From Myxococcales bacterium (GTDB lineage: Bacteria > Myxococcota > Myxococcia > Myxococcales > Myxococcaceae): a stretch of DNA of 64,000 nucleotides. Below, in pieces: positions 34,849-43,359 of the stretch. Both the position numbers and the translations under genes were made by a program. The stretch is from assembly GCA_016191815.1 (NCBI GenBank), contig JACPVI010000010.1, positions 31,726 through 95,725 on the forward strand. The letters run 5' to 3'. Below the pieces are notes generated by a model, which saw nothing but the letters and a program-made list of their open reading frames with translations, made no database searches and was not told the DNA's origin. Numbering within the stretch: the first letter of the stretch is position 1; every line of letters starts with the position of its first letter.

Positions 34849-35862
34849 GTGTCGCGCCGGGTGGCAGTGGCCTTCTTGTGCGCCGCGCTCGCGTGCGGCT
34901 GCAAGGCGGGCTTCACGAAGAGGCTGTGGGTCCGGCCGAGCTTGAAGATCTCGGCGGTGGCGGTCTACCCGTTCGTCTTCCGATGGGAAGAGCCGGCCTA
35001 TCGTTCCTTCGAGCTCTCGCAGAAGCTGATCGACGCGGTGGCGCCGAAGGGGGGCGACTACTTCCGCTTGTACGGGCCGTCGGAGTTCAAGGTGTACCGC
35101 CCGGACGACGACAACGCCTGGGCGGCGACGAGCGCGGTGGCGCTGTTGCCTTCGGCGGGGCTGGTGCCGGATCAAGCGGTGGTGCTGCGTCCGGTGGCGG
35201 AGAAGCGGGTGCAGTCTGGGCAGAAGGAGGTACTCGACGCCAAGGGCCGGCCTTTGGGCACGGCCGCGGTGCAGGAGGTGACCTACATCGGCCGGGTGGA
35301 GATTCTCCACCCGACGACGGGGGACATGGTGGTGGAGGTGCGCGGGCAGGCGGAGGTGGATCCGTTCGCGGTGCGACTGGACGACGGAGCGGACCCGGCG
35401 CCGGAGCTGACCGCGCTGATGCAGGCGCTCGCGGTGGAAGCTTTGGCTTCGCTGGCGCACTATGCGGCCCCCAAGAGCGGCCCGCTGCGGGAGTTGGACA
35501 TCGCGGTGGCGTTCAACCCGAAGCTGGCCTTCACCTACTCGGAGGGAGGCCGTCCCGCGTTGGAGGTGAAGCTCTCGTCGCTGGATCCGGTGGAGGCGGA
35601 GCTGCTCTCGCAGGGGCGGGTGAAGTTCGCGAACCCGGACTTGACGGACGCCGAGGTGGCGAAGCTGGTTCGCTTGCCGGGTGGGCTTTACGTCCGGAAA
35701 GTACCGAAGGGCTCGAAGCTGGAGGTCGGCGACGTGGTGATGGCGATCGACGGCGAGTCGGCGCTGCCGCAGTCGCTACACCGCCTGCGCTTCACCTCGG
35801 TGCCCGGCCGGCTCAAGGTCCGGAGGGCGAGCGGAGAGACCGCCGAGGTGGAGTATCCGTAG
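34849..35862 (+). CDS. Lipoprotein with C-terminal PDZ-like domain
   Basis: 337 aa from GTG 34849, chosen because it places a normal signal peptide and lipobox (FLCAALACGC) at the start. The frame is open to a GTG at 34822 without a better ribosome site. The central ~190 residues are unrecognised alpha/beta sequence. The last ~70 residues (LPGGLYVRKVPKGSKLEVGDVVMAIDGESALPQSL) look like a PDZ domain. It is probably outer-membrane-anchored in the periplasm. It stands alone between the groE terminator and the convergent membrane-protein gene. The ~240 bp before it show only a weak AT-rich patch near 34680 (GTACATAATG). Confidence 0.75.
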   Translation: MSRRVAVAFLCAALACGCKAGFTKRLWVRPSLKISAVAVYPFVFRWEEPAYRSFELSQKLIDAVAPKGGDYFRLYGPSEFKVYRPDDDNAWAATSAVALLPSAGLVPDQAVVLRPVAEKRVQSGQKEVLDAKGRPLGTAAVQEVTYIGRVEILHPTTGDMVVEVRGQAEVDPFAVRLDDGADPAPELTALMQALAVEALASLAHYAAPKSGPLRELDIAVAFNPKLAFTYSEGGRPALEVKLSSLDPVEAELLSQGRVKFANPDLTDAEVAKLVRLPGGLYVRKVPKGSKLEVGDVVMAIDGESALPQSLHRLRFTSVPGRLKVRRASGETAEVEYP

Positions 35863-35890
35863 CCGCGGTCGAGTTTCGAGGAGAGACCGC

Positions 35891-36307
35891 TTAACCGAAC
35901 AACCCTTCGATCACTCCCCGAAACACCGCCTGGACGGCTCGCGGTGCGGCGACCACCGGCACGCCGACGAGCAGCGAAACCGCCACGGAGAGGAAGGTCG
36001 CCAGAGTGGGGTAGCGGGCCAGAGAGGTCTGCAAAAGACTGACGATGATGACGAGCGTCGCCGCGATCGCCAGCGAGACGGGGCCGGCGAAGCCGATGGC
36101 GCGGAGCCCCACCGTCATCGCCGCCAGCGCCAGGGCGTTCACCACGTCGCGCCCGTTCGATGCCCACCAGCGGGAGGCCTCGGTGGCCCGCAGCTGGAAT
36201 TGCAGCCGCTCGAGCAGCGCCGTCAAGAGCAGCGCGAACAGGAAGACGCCGATCCCTAAAAGGCGCGCCGCCGGCGCCAGCTCGCGATAGCCTCCCAACG
36301 CCTCCAT
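35891..36307 (-). CDS. Small polytopic membrane protein
   Basis: 138 aa with four predicted transmembrane helices (LLGIGVFLFALLLTALL, VVNALALAAMTVGLRAIG, SLAIAATLVIIVSLLQ, LATFLSVAVSLLVGVPVV). The family is not recognised. Its ATG overlaps the stop of the PilZ gene by one base (TGATG), so the two are translationally coupled. Confidence 0.7.
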   Translation of the reverse strand: MEALGGYRELAPAARLLGIGVFLFALLLTALLERLQFQLRATEASRWWASNGRDVVNALALAAMTVGLRAIGFAGPVSLAIAATLVIIVSLLQTSLARYPTLATFLSVAVSLLVGVPVVAAPRAVQAVFRGVIEGLFG

Positions 36308-36630
36308 CAGTCGACCTTCGAGACGAACCGCTCGATTCGGCTCAGGTCTTCCTGGGAGATGCGGGTGAAGCGAAGCCCCATTCCCTGCCCCTCCGGGTAC
36401 TGGTGGTGGTAGCGCACCTCGGCGACCGCCTTCACCTCGCCCACCTCCGGCAACTCGATGGTGACCTCCAGCGACTTCCCCACCGGCAGCGTGCCTCCGA
36501 GGAAGAAGATCCCTCCCAGGGAGATGCTGCGGCAGACCCCCTTGATCGGCCCTCTGGGCCCCTCCGCCTTGGCGGTCGCGCCGCAGAACACCCTTGCGTT
36601 CCGCCGCCTGCTCGGTTTCCCGGGCGCCAT
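36307..36630 (-). CDS. PilZ-domain protein
   Basis: 107-aa single PilZ domain. The N-terminal Arg cluster SRRRNARVF corresponds to the RxxxR switch, and CRSISLGGIFF to the (D/N)xSxxG motif with Ser in place of Asp/Asn. VEVTIELPEVGEVKAVAEVRY and GMGLRFTRIS are the usual barrel strands. PilZ domains bind c-di-GMP; the altered motif makes binding uncertain. It is coupled to the small membrane protein downstream, suggesting they act together. Confidence 0.82.
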   Translation of the reverse strand: MAPGKPSRRRNARVFCGATAKAEGPRGPIKGVCRSISLGGIFFLGGTLPVGKSLEVTIELPEVGEVKAVAEVRYHHQYPEGQGMGLRFTRISQEDLSRIERFVSKVD

Positions 36631-36709
36631 CGCTACACCCTAGACGGAATCACCGCCGAAGCAAGGGGCACCATGTAGTAGAACTCCACCGCTGGCGAGG
36701 ACCCATGCC

Positions 36710-38083
36710 ATGAAACAGCGCAGCCCCGAGGTTACCGAGTCGGTTTCCCTCCCCGAGGCCCAGCCCTCGAGGATCGAGGTCCGCGAATGGGCCATCGAAG
36801 TGGTCGCCGGCCCGGACAAGGGAAAGAAGGTCAAGACGCTGGGCGCCCTCATCCGGGTGGGATCGGACCCGACCAACGACGTGGTCCTCTCCGACGCCAC
36901 CGTGAGCCGCCGGCATCTCGAAATCGAACGCACCCCCCGGGGACTGATGCTGCGCGATCTCGGCAGCCGGAACGGCACCATCGTCGAAGGACGGCAGCTC
37001 CTGCAGGCCTTCCTCGATCCAGGAGACAAGATCGCGCTCGGGAAGACCAAGCTCTTGGTCAAGCAGCAGGCCAAGGGCACCGAGATCGAGCTGGGAGGTG
37101 AGTCCTTCGGGGACCTGGTGGGCACCTCGGAGGCGATGCGCGCGGTGTTCGCCGAGCTGCGGCGCGTCGCCCGCGAGGAGATGAACCTGCTTATCGAGGG
37201 CGAGACCGGCACCGGCAAGGAGCTGGCCGCGAGAGCGGTCCACCAAAGCTCCTCCCGCCGGCACATGCCCTTCAAGGTGGTGGACTGCAACGTGATCAGC
37301 GAGGAGGCCGCCGAGCGGGAGCTGTTCGGGCATCTCCGGGGCGCCTTGGCTACCAGCGAGGGCAGCTCGCCCGGAGTGTTCGAGGCCGCCCAGGGCGGCA
37401 CCGTGTTCCTCGACGAGGTGGGCGAGCTTCCGCCCTCGCTCCAGCCGAAGCTGCTGCGGGTGCTGGAGTCGCGCGAGGTGCACCGCATCGGCGAGGGGAA
37501 GACCCGCCAGCTCGACGTGAGGATCATCGCCTCCACCCATCGCAACCTCGACGAGGAAGTCCGCGCCGGCCGCTTCCGTGCCGACCTCTTCTTCCGACTG
37601 GCGGTCGCCCGGGTGCACATGCCGCCTTTGAGGACTCGTCGGCAGGACATTCCCGTCCTCGCCCAGCACGTGCTCCGAAACCTGGGGACGCCCTTCGAGA
37701 TGTCCGCGCAGACCCTCGCCCTCTTCGAGGGCTACGACTGGCCGGGCAACGTCCGCGAGCTGCGGAACGTGCTCGAGCGCGGCGCCCTGATGCAGGAGAC
37801 CGGCAACGCGAGCTGGCTCGACTTCCTCGCCAACCCTCCCAAGAAGGGCCACGAGCCGACCAAGAGCGTGGGCGCGATCGTGTCCGCGCTGGCCTACCAC
37901 GAGGCCAAGGACCGGGTGCTCTCGGACTTCGAACGGATCTACTTCGCCGAGGTGATGAAGGCCTCCGGCTTCGACATGAAGGTCGCCGAGCAGAAGACCG
38001 GGCTTTCGATGCAGAGCCTCTATCGCCTGCTGAAGAAGAACGGGCTAAGGCTCAAGGACCTCAAGAACGCCGAGGGACTGTGA
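36710..38083 (+). CDS. FHA-domain sigma-54-type transcriptional regulator with degenerate GAFTGA loop
   Basis: 457 aa. Residues ~28-120 are an FHA phosphothreonine-binding domain (RVGSDPTNDVVLSD, SRRHLEI, LRDLGSRNGT). Residues ~135-360 are the AAA+ core: Walker A GETGTGKE (164-171), Walker B VFLDEV, sensor/arginine finger FRADLFFRL, and YDWPGNVREL. The C-terminal ~40 residues are a Fis-type HTH (MKVAEQKTGLSMQSLYRLLKKNGL). The loop that contacts sigma-54 is GALATS (211-216) instead of GAFTGA, so it may not activate sigma-54 promoters. FHA-linked regulators of this sort respond to Ser/Thr kinase signalling in myxobacteria. It overlaps the next gene by 4 bp. Confidence 0.92.
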   Translation: MKQRSPEVTESVSLPEAQPSRIEVREWAIEVVAGPDKGKKVKTLGALIRVGSDPTNDVVLSDATVSRRHLEIERTPRGLMLRDLGSRNGTIVEGRQLLQAFLDPGDKIALGKTKLLVKQQAKGTEIELGGESFGDLVGTSEAMRAVFAELRRVAREEMNLLIEGETGTGKELAARAVHQSSSRRHMPFKVVDCNVISEEAAERELFGHLRGALATSEGSSPGVFEAAQGGTVFLDEVGELPPSLQPKLLRVLESREVHRIGEGKTRQLDVRIIASTHRNLDEEVRAGRFRADLFFRLAVARVHMPPLRTRRQDIPVLAQHVLRNLGTPFEMSAQTLALFEGYDWPGNVRELRNVLERGALMQETGNASWLDFLANPPKKGHEPTKSVGAIVSALAYHEAKDRVLSDFERIYFAEVMKASGFDMKVAEQKTGLSMQSLYRLLKKNGLRLKDLKNAEGL

Positions 38084-39369
38084 GCCCGGCTCCGCGCGGC
38101 GCCTGGGCGGCGACCCTGCTTGCGCTGGCCTGCGCCTCGCCCAAAGGCGCGCTGGGCCCGAAGGAAGGACCTGCCGGCGGCCCGGTGGCGTCCACCCACC
38201 GCATCTCCAACCTCTCGACCTTCGATCTGGCGAGCTGCACGCCGGCGAAGATCGAGCTGCCAGGCCCGGCGAACCAGGCGGCGCTGGTGGGAGGGCTACT
38301 CGCGGTGCGGCCCCACGCCCTCGAATGCCTGGTGGACCCCTCGCACCGCGGCCCCGCCACGGACACCTCGGTCTCGATGGAGATCTCCGTCTCCAGCGCC
38401 GGGGTGGAACGGAAGGCTCTCGGGCCGAACCTCTCCGAAGAGGGCCGGCGATGCATCGAGGGCGCGCTCCGCCAGGTGGCCGCCCCGCCGCTTGGAGAGG
38501 GCTCCGCGACGGTGGCCGGCAAGGTCGAGGTGCGCCACTCGCTGTCCAGCCCGCGGGTGGACTTCGGCATCAACGAGATCTCCGACCTGGCCGGCCGCGT
38601 CCGCCTCGCCCAGGCGAGCTGGTGCGAGTGCTATTCGCCCTGGGCCGGCCGCGCACCGCCCTCGGTGCGGGTGAAGCTGAAGCTCGCCAAGGGGAAGCCA
38701 GTTCAGGCAGAGCCGGAGCCGCCGCCGGTGGAGGCGAGCGCACTCGCCTCCTGCCTGGAAGCGAAGCTCGAAGCCCTGCCGCTCGCGCCGGCCGCGGATG
38801 AGATCACCCTCACCTACCCGTTCCTGTTCGTGAGCTCGGAGACCCCGGAGGCCGCCCCTGGGGCGGTGCCGGACCTGGCCTTCGCGCAGCTGGAGGCCAG
38901 CCGGGCGAGGCGCGCCTCCGCCACCGCGCTCAGGCTGGGCGCGCGCGTGAACGCGGTGGCCGCCTACGACTCGCTGGTGAAGCAGTACAAGGCGCGTCCC
39001 TCCTCCACGTCGGTGCGCGAGCTGAAGGAGCGCTGCGCCGAGCTGGGAAAGGCCAACAGCGAGTGGATCGCCGCCCTTGCCGCGCAGCTCGACGCGGACA
39101 AGCGCACCCAGGCGCTCACGGCCGAGCTGAAGGAGAAGGACCCCGGCTGGTCGGAAGTGGAGATGGCGGCCCGCGAGTCCGTCAAGGCCTCGGAGGCCGA
39201 TCTCGCCGAAGCGGAACGGGTGAAGGGGGCGGATCAGTCGGTCTGCCCGAAGGAGATTCCCGGCCAGGCCTGCTGCAAGGTGTGCGGCCCCACCTCCAGG
39301 CCTTGCGGCGACGCGTGCATCTCGCTCAAGCAGGCCTGTCACAAGCCGCGTGGCTGCGCCTGTCCCTGA
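38080..39369 (+). CDS. Lipoprotein with Cys-rich C-terminus
   Basis: 429 aa starting at a GTG that overlaps the regulator's stop (GTGA). Signal peptide with lipobox (LLALACAS). The body has two similar Cys-containing modules (ASCTPAKIELPG and ECLVDPS; WCECYSPWAGR and SCLEAKLEAL), then a ~100-residue charged coiled-coil-like stretch. The last 40 residues hold ten cysteines in a pattern ACCKVCGPTSRPCGDACISLK. From memory this closing motif recurs in secreted or lipoproteins of delta-group bacteria, suggesting a disulfide knot. Function unknown. Co-expressed with the FHA regulator. Confidence 0.75.
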   Translation: MSPAPRGAWAATLLALACASPKGALGPKEGPAGGPVASTHRISNLSTFDLASCTPAKIELPGPANQAALVGGLLAVRPHALECLVDPSHRGPATDTSVSMEISVSSAGVERKALGPNLSEEGRRCIEGALRQVAAPPLGEGSATVAGKVEVRHSLSSPRVDFGINEISDLAGRVRLAQASWCECYSPWAGRAPPSVRVKLKLAKGKPVQAEPEPPPVEASALASCLEAKLEALPLAPAADEITLTYPFLFVSSETPEAAPGAVPDLAFAQLEASRARRASATALRLGARVNAVAAYDSLVKQYKARPSSTSVRELKERCAELGKANSEWIAALAAQLDADKRTQALTAELKEKDPGWSEVEMAARESVKASEADLAEAERVKGADQSVCPKEIPGQACCKVCGPTSRPCGDACISLKQACHKPRGCACP

Positions 39370-39400
39370 CCGAGCCAGCGCGCGCCAGCCGACGAGTAAT

Positions 39401-39422
39401 CCTCTCCCGCCAGCCGGAGAGG
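39401..39422. repeat. REP-like palindrome, diverged copy
   Basis: CCTCTCC ... GGAGAGG around CGCCAGCC, the same core as the perfect palindrome at 17073-17096 with one change in the stem. It lies between the convergent lipoprotein and smc genes, a typical place for extragenic palindromes. Confidence 0.55.
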
Positions 39423-39474
39423 GATACGGGAACGAGGTGGTGCGCCTCCGCTGCGCCGAGCTGGTCGCCTGGGC

Positions 39475-42400
39475 CTAGGCCGCCTGGTTATCGTTGGCGG
39501 CCACCGCCTCGCGCATCCTCACCGAGACCAGCTTGGAGATGCCCGGCTCCTCCATGGTGACGCCGTAGAGCGTGTCCACCACTTCCATCGTCTTCTTGCT
39601 GTGGGTGATGAGGATGAACTGCGACTGCCCGGCCATCTCGCGCACCAGCTCGTTGTACCGGCCGACGTTCGCCTCATCCAGCGGGGCATCGACCTCGTCC
39701 AAGAGGCAGAACGGCGAGGGCTTGATGAGGAAGATGGCGAAGACGAGCGACACCGCGGTGAGGGCCTTCTCTCCACCGGAGAGCAGGCTGACGCTTTGGA
39801 GCTTCTTTCCGGGAGGCTGGGCGACGATCTCCACGCCCGCCTCCATGCCCGGCGCCTCCTGCGTGAGCACCAGCCCCGCCCGCCCGCCGCCGAATAGGCG
39901 GGGGAAGACCTGCTGGAACTTCTCGTTCACCACCTCGAAGGTGTGCTTGAAGCGCTCGCGGCTGGTCCGGTCGATCTTCACGATCGCGTGCTTCAGCTTC
40001 TCCAGCGACGCCTCCAGGTCCTTCTTCTGCCCGGAGAGGAACTGATGCCGCTCGGAGAGCTGCGAGTGCTCCTCGATCGCGGTGAGGTTGATCTCCCCCA
40101 TCCGCTCGATCTGCGCCTTCAGCTCCTTGAGACGGCTCTCCGCGGAGGGGGAAGGGCGCGGCAGGAGGTGGAAACGGTGCAGCTCCTCGCCGAGGGTGGT
40201 CTGGAGGCGGTCTGTGACCTGCGCGTGCAGGTGCTCCACCTCGAGGGCCAGCTCCCGCTGGCGGACGGACAGCTCCGACAGCCCCTGGGAAAGCTCGTCG
40301 AGGCGGCCGCGAAGCTCCCGCAGGCCGGCGTCGGCCGCGCGCACCTCGGCGGAAAGCTCGGCGTGGGCGGCCCGGCGCGACTCGAGCGAGCCGCGCAGTG
40401 ACTCGAGCGAGGAGGAACGCTCCGCTCTGGCGCGGGTGGTCTCCTCGATGCGCCGGCCTAGCTCGATCGCCCGGGCTTCGTCCTGGGAGATCAGGGTGGC
40501 GCCGCGCGCGAGGCGCCCCGCGACCTCGGCTCGCTGGGAGGCGAGGCGGTCGATCTCCTGCCGGGCGGACTCGGCCTTCTCGGTGCTGGCGGCGAGCTTG
40601 ACTCGGAGCGCGGTCAGCTCGGAGCCGAGGGCCTCGGTGCGCACCTTGAGCGTCTCCGCCTCGGAAAGAAGCAGCCGGACCCCCTCCTCGCGGCGGTCGC
40701 GATCGGTCTGGCCGAAGGTCAGCTCCCCGCGGGCGGCCTCTTCCTCGGCGGCGAGGCCGGACAGCTCTTCGGAGAGCTGGCGATCCTCGCGGTCGAGGAC
40801 AGCCGCCCATTCCCTCAGGCGGGAGAGATCCTCGGCTGCCTTGTGGAGGTCCTTCTGCAAGGAGGCGAGATCCAGCTCCTTCTCGTGCTGATGCTTGGCG
40901 AGTCCCTTGAGGACGCCTTCGGAGCGGCCCATCTCCTTTTGCAGGGAGTAGTGACGGGTGACCTGCTCGCTGTACTGCTCCTCGACGCGGGCGACCTCCG
41001 CCGCCAGCTCGGAGATCTCCCGCTTCTTCTGGAGCGCGCCTACCGCTGGCCCCTCCATCACCCCGCCGGTGATCGAGCCGTCGGCGCGCAGCACCTCTCC
41101 ATCCAAGGTCACCAGCGTCAGGCCCCGGGGGCCGGCCTCGGCGTGCTCGCGCGCCGCGGCGAGGTCGCGCACGATCACCACCTCGCCCAGGAGGCTGCGG
41201 ACCAGCGGCAGGAAGGCGTCGTCGCAGCTCACCACCGATAGAGCGTGGGCGAGGGCAAAGGGAAGTACGGGGTTCGGCTCGGCCGCCGGGAGCTGCGCCT
41301 CGGGCAGTCGGGGCAGGAAGGAGGACCGTCCCTCCGAGGAGGCGCGCAGGTACTCGACCAGCTCGAGGGCCTTTTGCCGGTCCTCGACCACCACGTGCTG
41401 GAGCCGCTCGCCCAGGGCCGCCTCGATCGCTCGTTCGTACTCGGGAGGCGCAGATAGCAGGTCGGCGACCAGGCCCAGCACCCCCGGCCCGGCGGTGCCC
41501 TCGGGGCCACGGCGCATCACCGCGCGGACGCCGCGATCGCAGCCCTCGTAGTTTCGCTGGATCTCCTGGAGCGAGGCGAGGCGGCTCCGGCGGTCCGCCA
41601 GCTCCTCGCGCAGGCAAATCACGCGGACCTCGCTCTCCGCGAACGCCTCGCGGGTGCGGGTGAGGCTCTGCTCCTCGCTTCCCTTCTTCTCGGCCAGCTC
41701 GACCGCGTGGCGGCGGAGGTCGTCGATGCGGCTCGCCAGTTCGTCGCGGGCGCAGGCGAGGCCGGCCGCTTCCCGCCCCAGCACCTCGGCCTCGGCGCGC
41801 CTCTTCGCCCTCCGCGCCTCTAGCTCGGCCTTGCGCCGGCCCAGGTTGACGAGGTTCGACTCCTGGTTGGCGAGCTTGCCGGCGATCTCCACCAGTCGGT
41901 CGCGCTCCTCGTCCAGGCGGCGCGCGAGATCGCCCTGGAGGACCCCCACGCGCCTTTGCTCCTCCTGCTTCACTTCGACCGCGACGTCGTTCTCCTTCCA
42001 CGCACCCTGAAGCTCGGTGAGGGCCTGCTCGCGTTCCCGGAGGCCGGACTCGAGCACGGCGTCTGTTTCGGTGAGCTGCAGCGCCTCGGCCTGCAAATCT
42101 TCGAGCCGCTTTTCAGTCCCGCTCTGGTCCTCCTGGGCGTGGGCGAGGGCCTGCTCGTCGAGCTGGATCTGCCCCTCCAGCCCCAGCACCTGCCCGGCCA
42201 AAGTCTCCAGCTCCGCCGAGTCGGCCTCCAGGTGCTGGCGCTTCGACTGGATGGAGTCCTCCATCTGCCGCACCTGAGAGAGGGCCTGGTGCTCCTCGGA
42301 GGAGAGGCTTTCCAACCGCGCCTCGAGCACCTTCTGCTCCGCGATCAGCTCGAGGAACCGGACGCTGGCGGAATGAAGCTCGATCTCCCGTGCCTCGGAC

Positions 42401-43068
42401 CTGAGGCGCTTGTACTTCTCCGCCTTCCGCGCCTGCCGCTGCAGCGACTCGAGCCGCTTTCCCAGCTCGCTGACGATGTCGGTCACCCGCAGGAGGTTCT
42501 GCTGGGTGTAGTCCATCTTCCGCTCGGCGGCCTTTCTCCGCGCCTTGTACTTGGTGACGCCGGCGGCTTCCTCGATGAAGGCGCGGCGCTCTTCCGGCTT
42601 GGCGGAGACGATGAGCCCCACTCGCCCCTGCTCGACGATGGAGTAGGCCTTGGTGCCGACGCCGGTTCCCAGGAAAAGCTCGGTGATGTCGAGCAGCCGG
42701 CAGGGAGCCTTGTTGATCAGGTACTCCGATTCGCCGCTGCGAAACAGCCGCCGCGTCACGGACACCTCGGCCAAGGAGGCGTACTGCGGAGCGAGCGGAT
42801 CCCCCTCGTCGATCGCCATGGTGAGCGTCACCTCGGCCATCGAGAGGGGCGGCTTCGACTCCGAGCCGTTGAAGATGACGTCCTCCATGCCGCGGCCACG
42901 CAGGTTCTTGGCGCTCTGCTCGCCCATCACCCAGCGGATGGCGTCCACCACGTTCGACTTGCCGCAGCCGTTCGGCCCCACGACGCCCGTCACCCCGTCG
43001 CCGAAGGTGAAGACCGCCCGGTCCATGAACGACTTGAAGCCGGCGATGTCGAGGCGCTTGATTCGCAT
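39475..43068 (-). CDS. smc: Chromosome segregation protein SMC
   Basis: 1197 aa, the normal SMC length. The N-terminal head has Walker A GPNGCGKS (31-38) after the signature KRLDIAGFKSF. Two long coiled-coil arms (~170-500 and ~680-1020) flank a central hinge (RGPEGTAGPGVLGLVADLL ... GGVMEGP). The C-terminal head has the ABC signature LLSGGEKALTAVSLVFA and Walker B FCLLDEVDAPLDEANV. SMC with ScpAB compacts and resolves chromosomes. scpA and scpB are not in the window. The ~290 bp upstream of it hold only a peptidase remnant. Confidence 0.97.
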   Translation of the reverse strand: MRIKRLDIAGFKSFMDRAVFTFGDGVTGVVGPNGCGKSNVVDAIRWVMGEQSAKNLRGRGMEDVIFNGSESKPPLSMAEVTLTMAIDEGDPLAPQYASLAEVSVTRRLFRSGESEYLINKAPCRLLDITELFLGTGVGTKAYSIVEQGRVGLIVSAKPEERRAFIEEAAGVTKYKARRKAAERKMDYTQQNLLRVTDIVSELGKRLESLQRQARKAEKYKRLRSEAREIELHSASVRFLELIAEQKVLEARLESLSSEEHQALSQVRQMEDSIQSKRQHLEADSAELETLAGQVLGLEGQIQLDEQALAHAQEDQSGTEKRLEDLQAEALQLTETDAVLESGLREREQALTELQGAWKENDVAVEVKQEEQRRVGVLQGDLARRLDEERDRLVEIAGKLANQESNLVNLGRRKAELEARRAKRRAEAEVLGREAAGLACARDELASRIDDLRRHAVELAEKKGSEEQSLTRTREAFAESEVRVICLREELADRRSRLASLQEIQRNYEGCDRGVRAVMRRGPEGTAGPGVLGLVADLLSAPPEYERAIEAALGERLQHVVVEDRQKALELVEYLRASSEGRSSFLPRLPEAQLPAAEPNPVLPFALAHALSVVSCDDAFLPLVRSLLGEVVIVRDLAAAREHAEAGPRGLTLVTLDGEVLRADGSITGGVMEGPAVGALQKKREISELAAEVARVEEQYSEQVTRHYSLQKEMGRSEGVLKGLAKHQHEKELDLASLQKDLHKAAEDLSRLREWAAVLDREDRQLSEELSGLAAEEEAARGELTFGQTDRDRREEGVRLLLSEAETLKVRTEALGSELTALRVKLAASTEKAESARQEIDRLASQRAEVAGRLARGATLISQDEARAIELGRRIEETTRARAERSSSLESLRGSLESRRAAHAELSAEVRAADAGLRELRGRLDELSQGLSELSVRQRELALEVEHLHAQVTDRLQTTLGEELHRFHLLPRPSPSAESRLKELKAQIERMGEINLTAIEEHSQLSERHQFLSGQKKDLEASLEKLKHAIVKIDRTSRERFKHTFEVVNEKFQQVFPRLFGGGRAGLVLTQEAPGMEAGVEIVAQPPGKKLQSVSLLSGGEKALTAVSLVFAIFLIKPSPFCLLDEVDAPLDEANVGRYNELVREMAGQSQFILITHSKKTMEVVDTLYGVTMEEPGISKLVSVRMREAVAANDNQAA

Positions 43069-43266
43069 CGAGAAAGGGGACTCCTTGCCGCGGCCGCGCT
43101 AGAGGCCGCACGTTTAGACGAACCTGCCCGTGGACCGCAAACGCCGGCGGGGCCGCCTCCCAGGGCCGCAGCCGGCAAGCGTCTACCACGCCGCCGGGGC
43201 CCCGGGCAAGCGTGACCCTAGCCTACTTGGCCATAGACCGCTGGTCATGTATCGCAGCATCCCCGG

Positions 43267-43347
43267 TGGCTCGCCGCCAACGCGCGCCGGTTCGGATTCG
43301 TGAACGACGTGCCTGGCGAGTACTGGCAACGGACTTACAAGCGCTGA
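43267..43347 (+). pseudogene. C-terminal remnant resembling an M15-type D,D-carboxypeptidase
   Basis: Twenty-six codons read WLAANARRFGFVNDVPGEYW then QRTYKR and a TGA stop. WLxxNAxxFGF followed by an aromatic-rich tail is the end of VanY/M15-family peptidases and relatives. No start codon or catalytic His/Asp region lies upstream; the preceding ~200 bp (43069-43266) show nothing else. A very short match, so a chance resemblance cannot be excluded. Confidence 0.35.
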
Positions 43348-43359
43348 GCGCCTGGGCGG

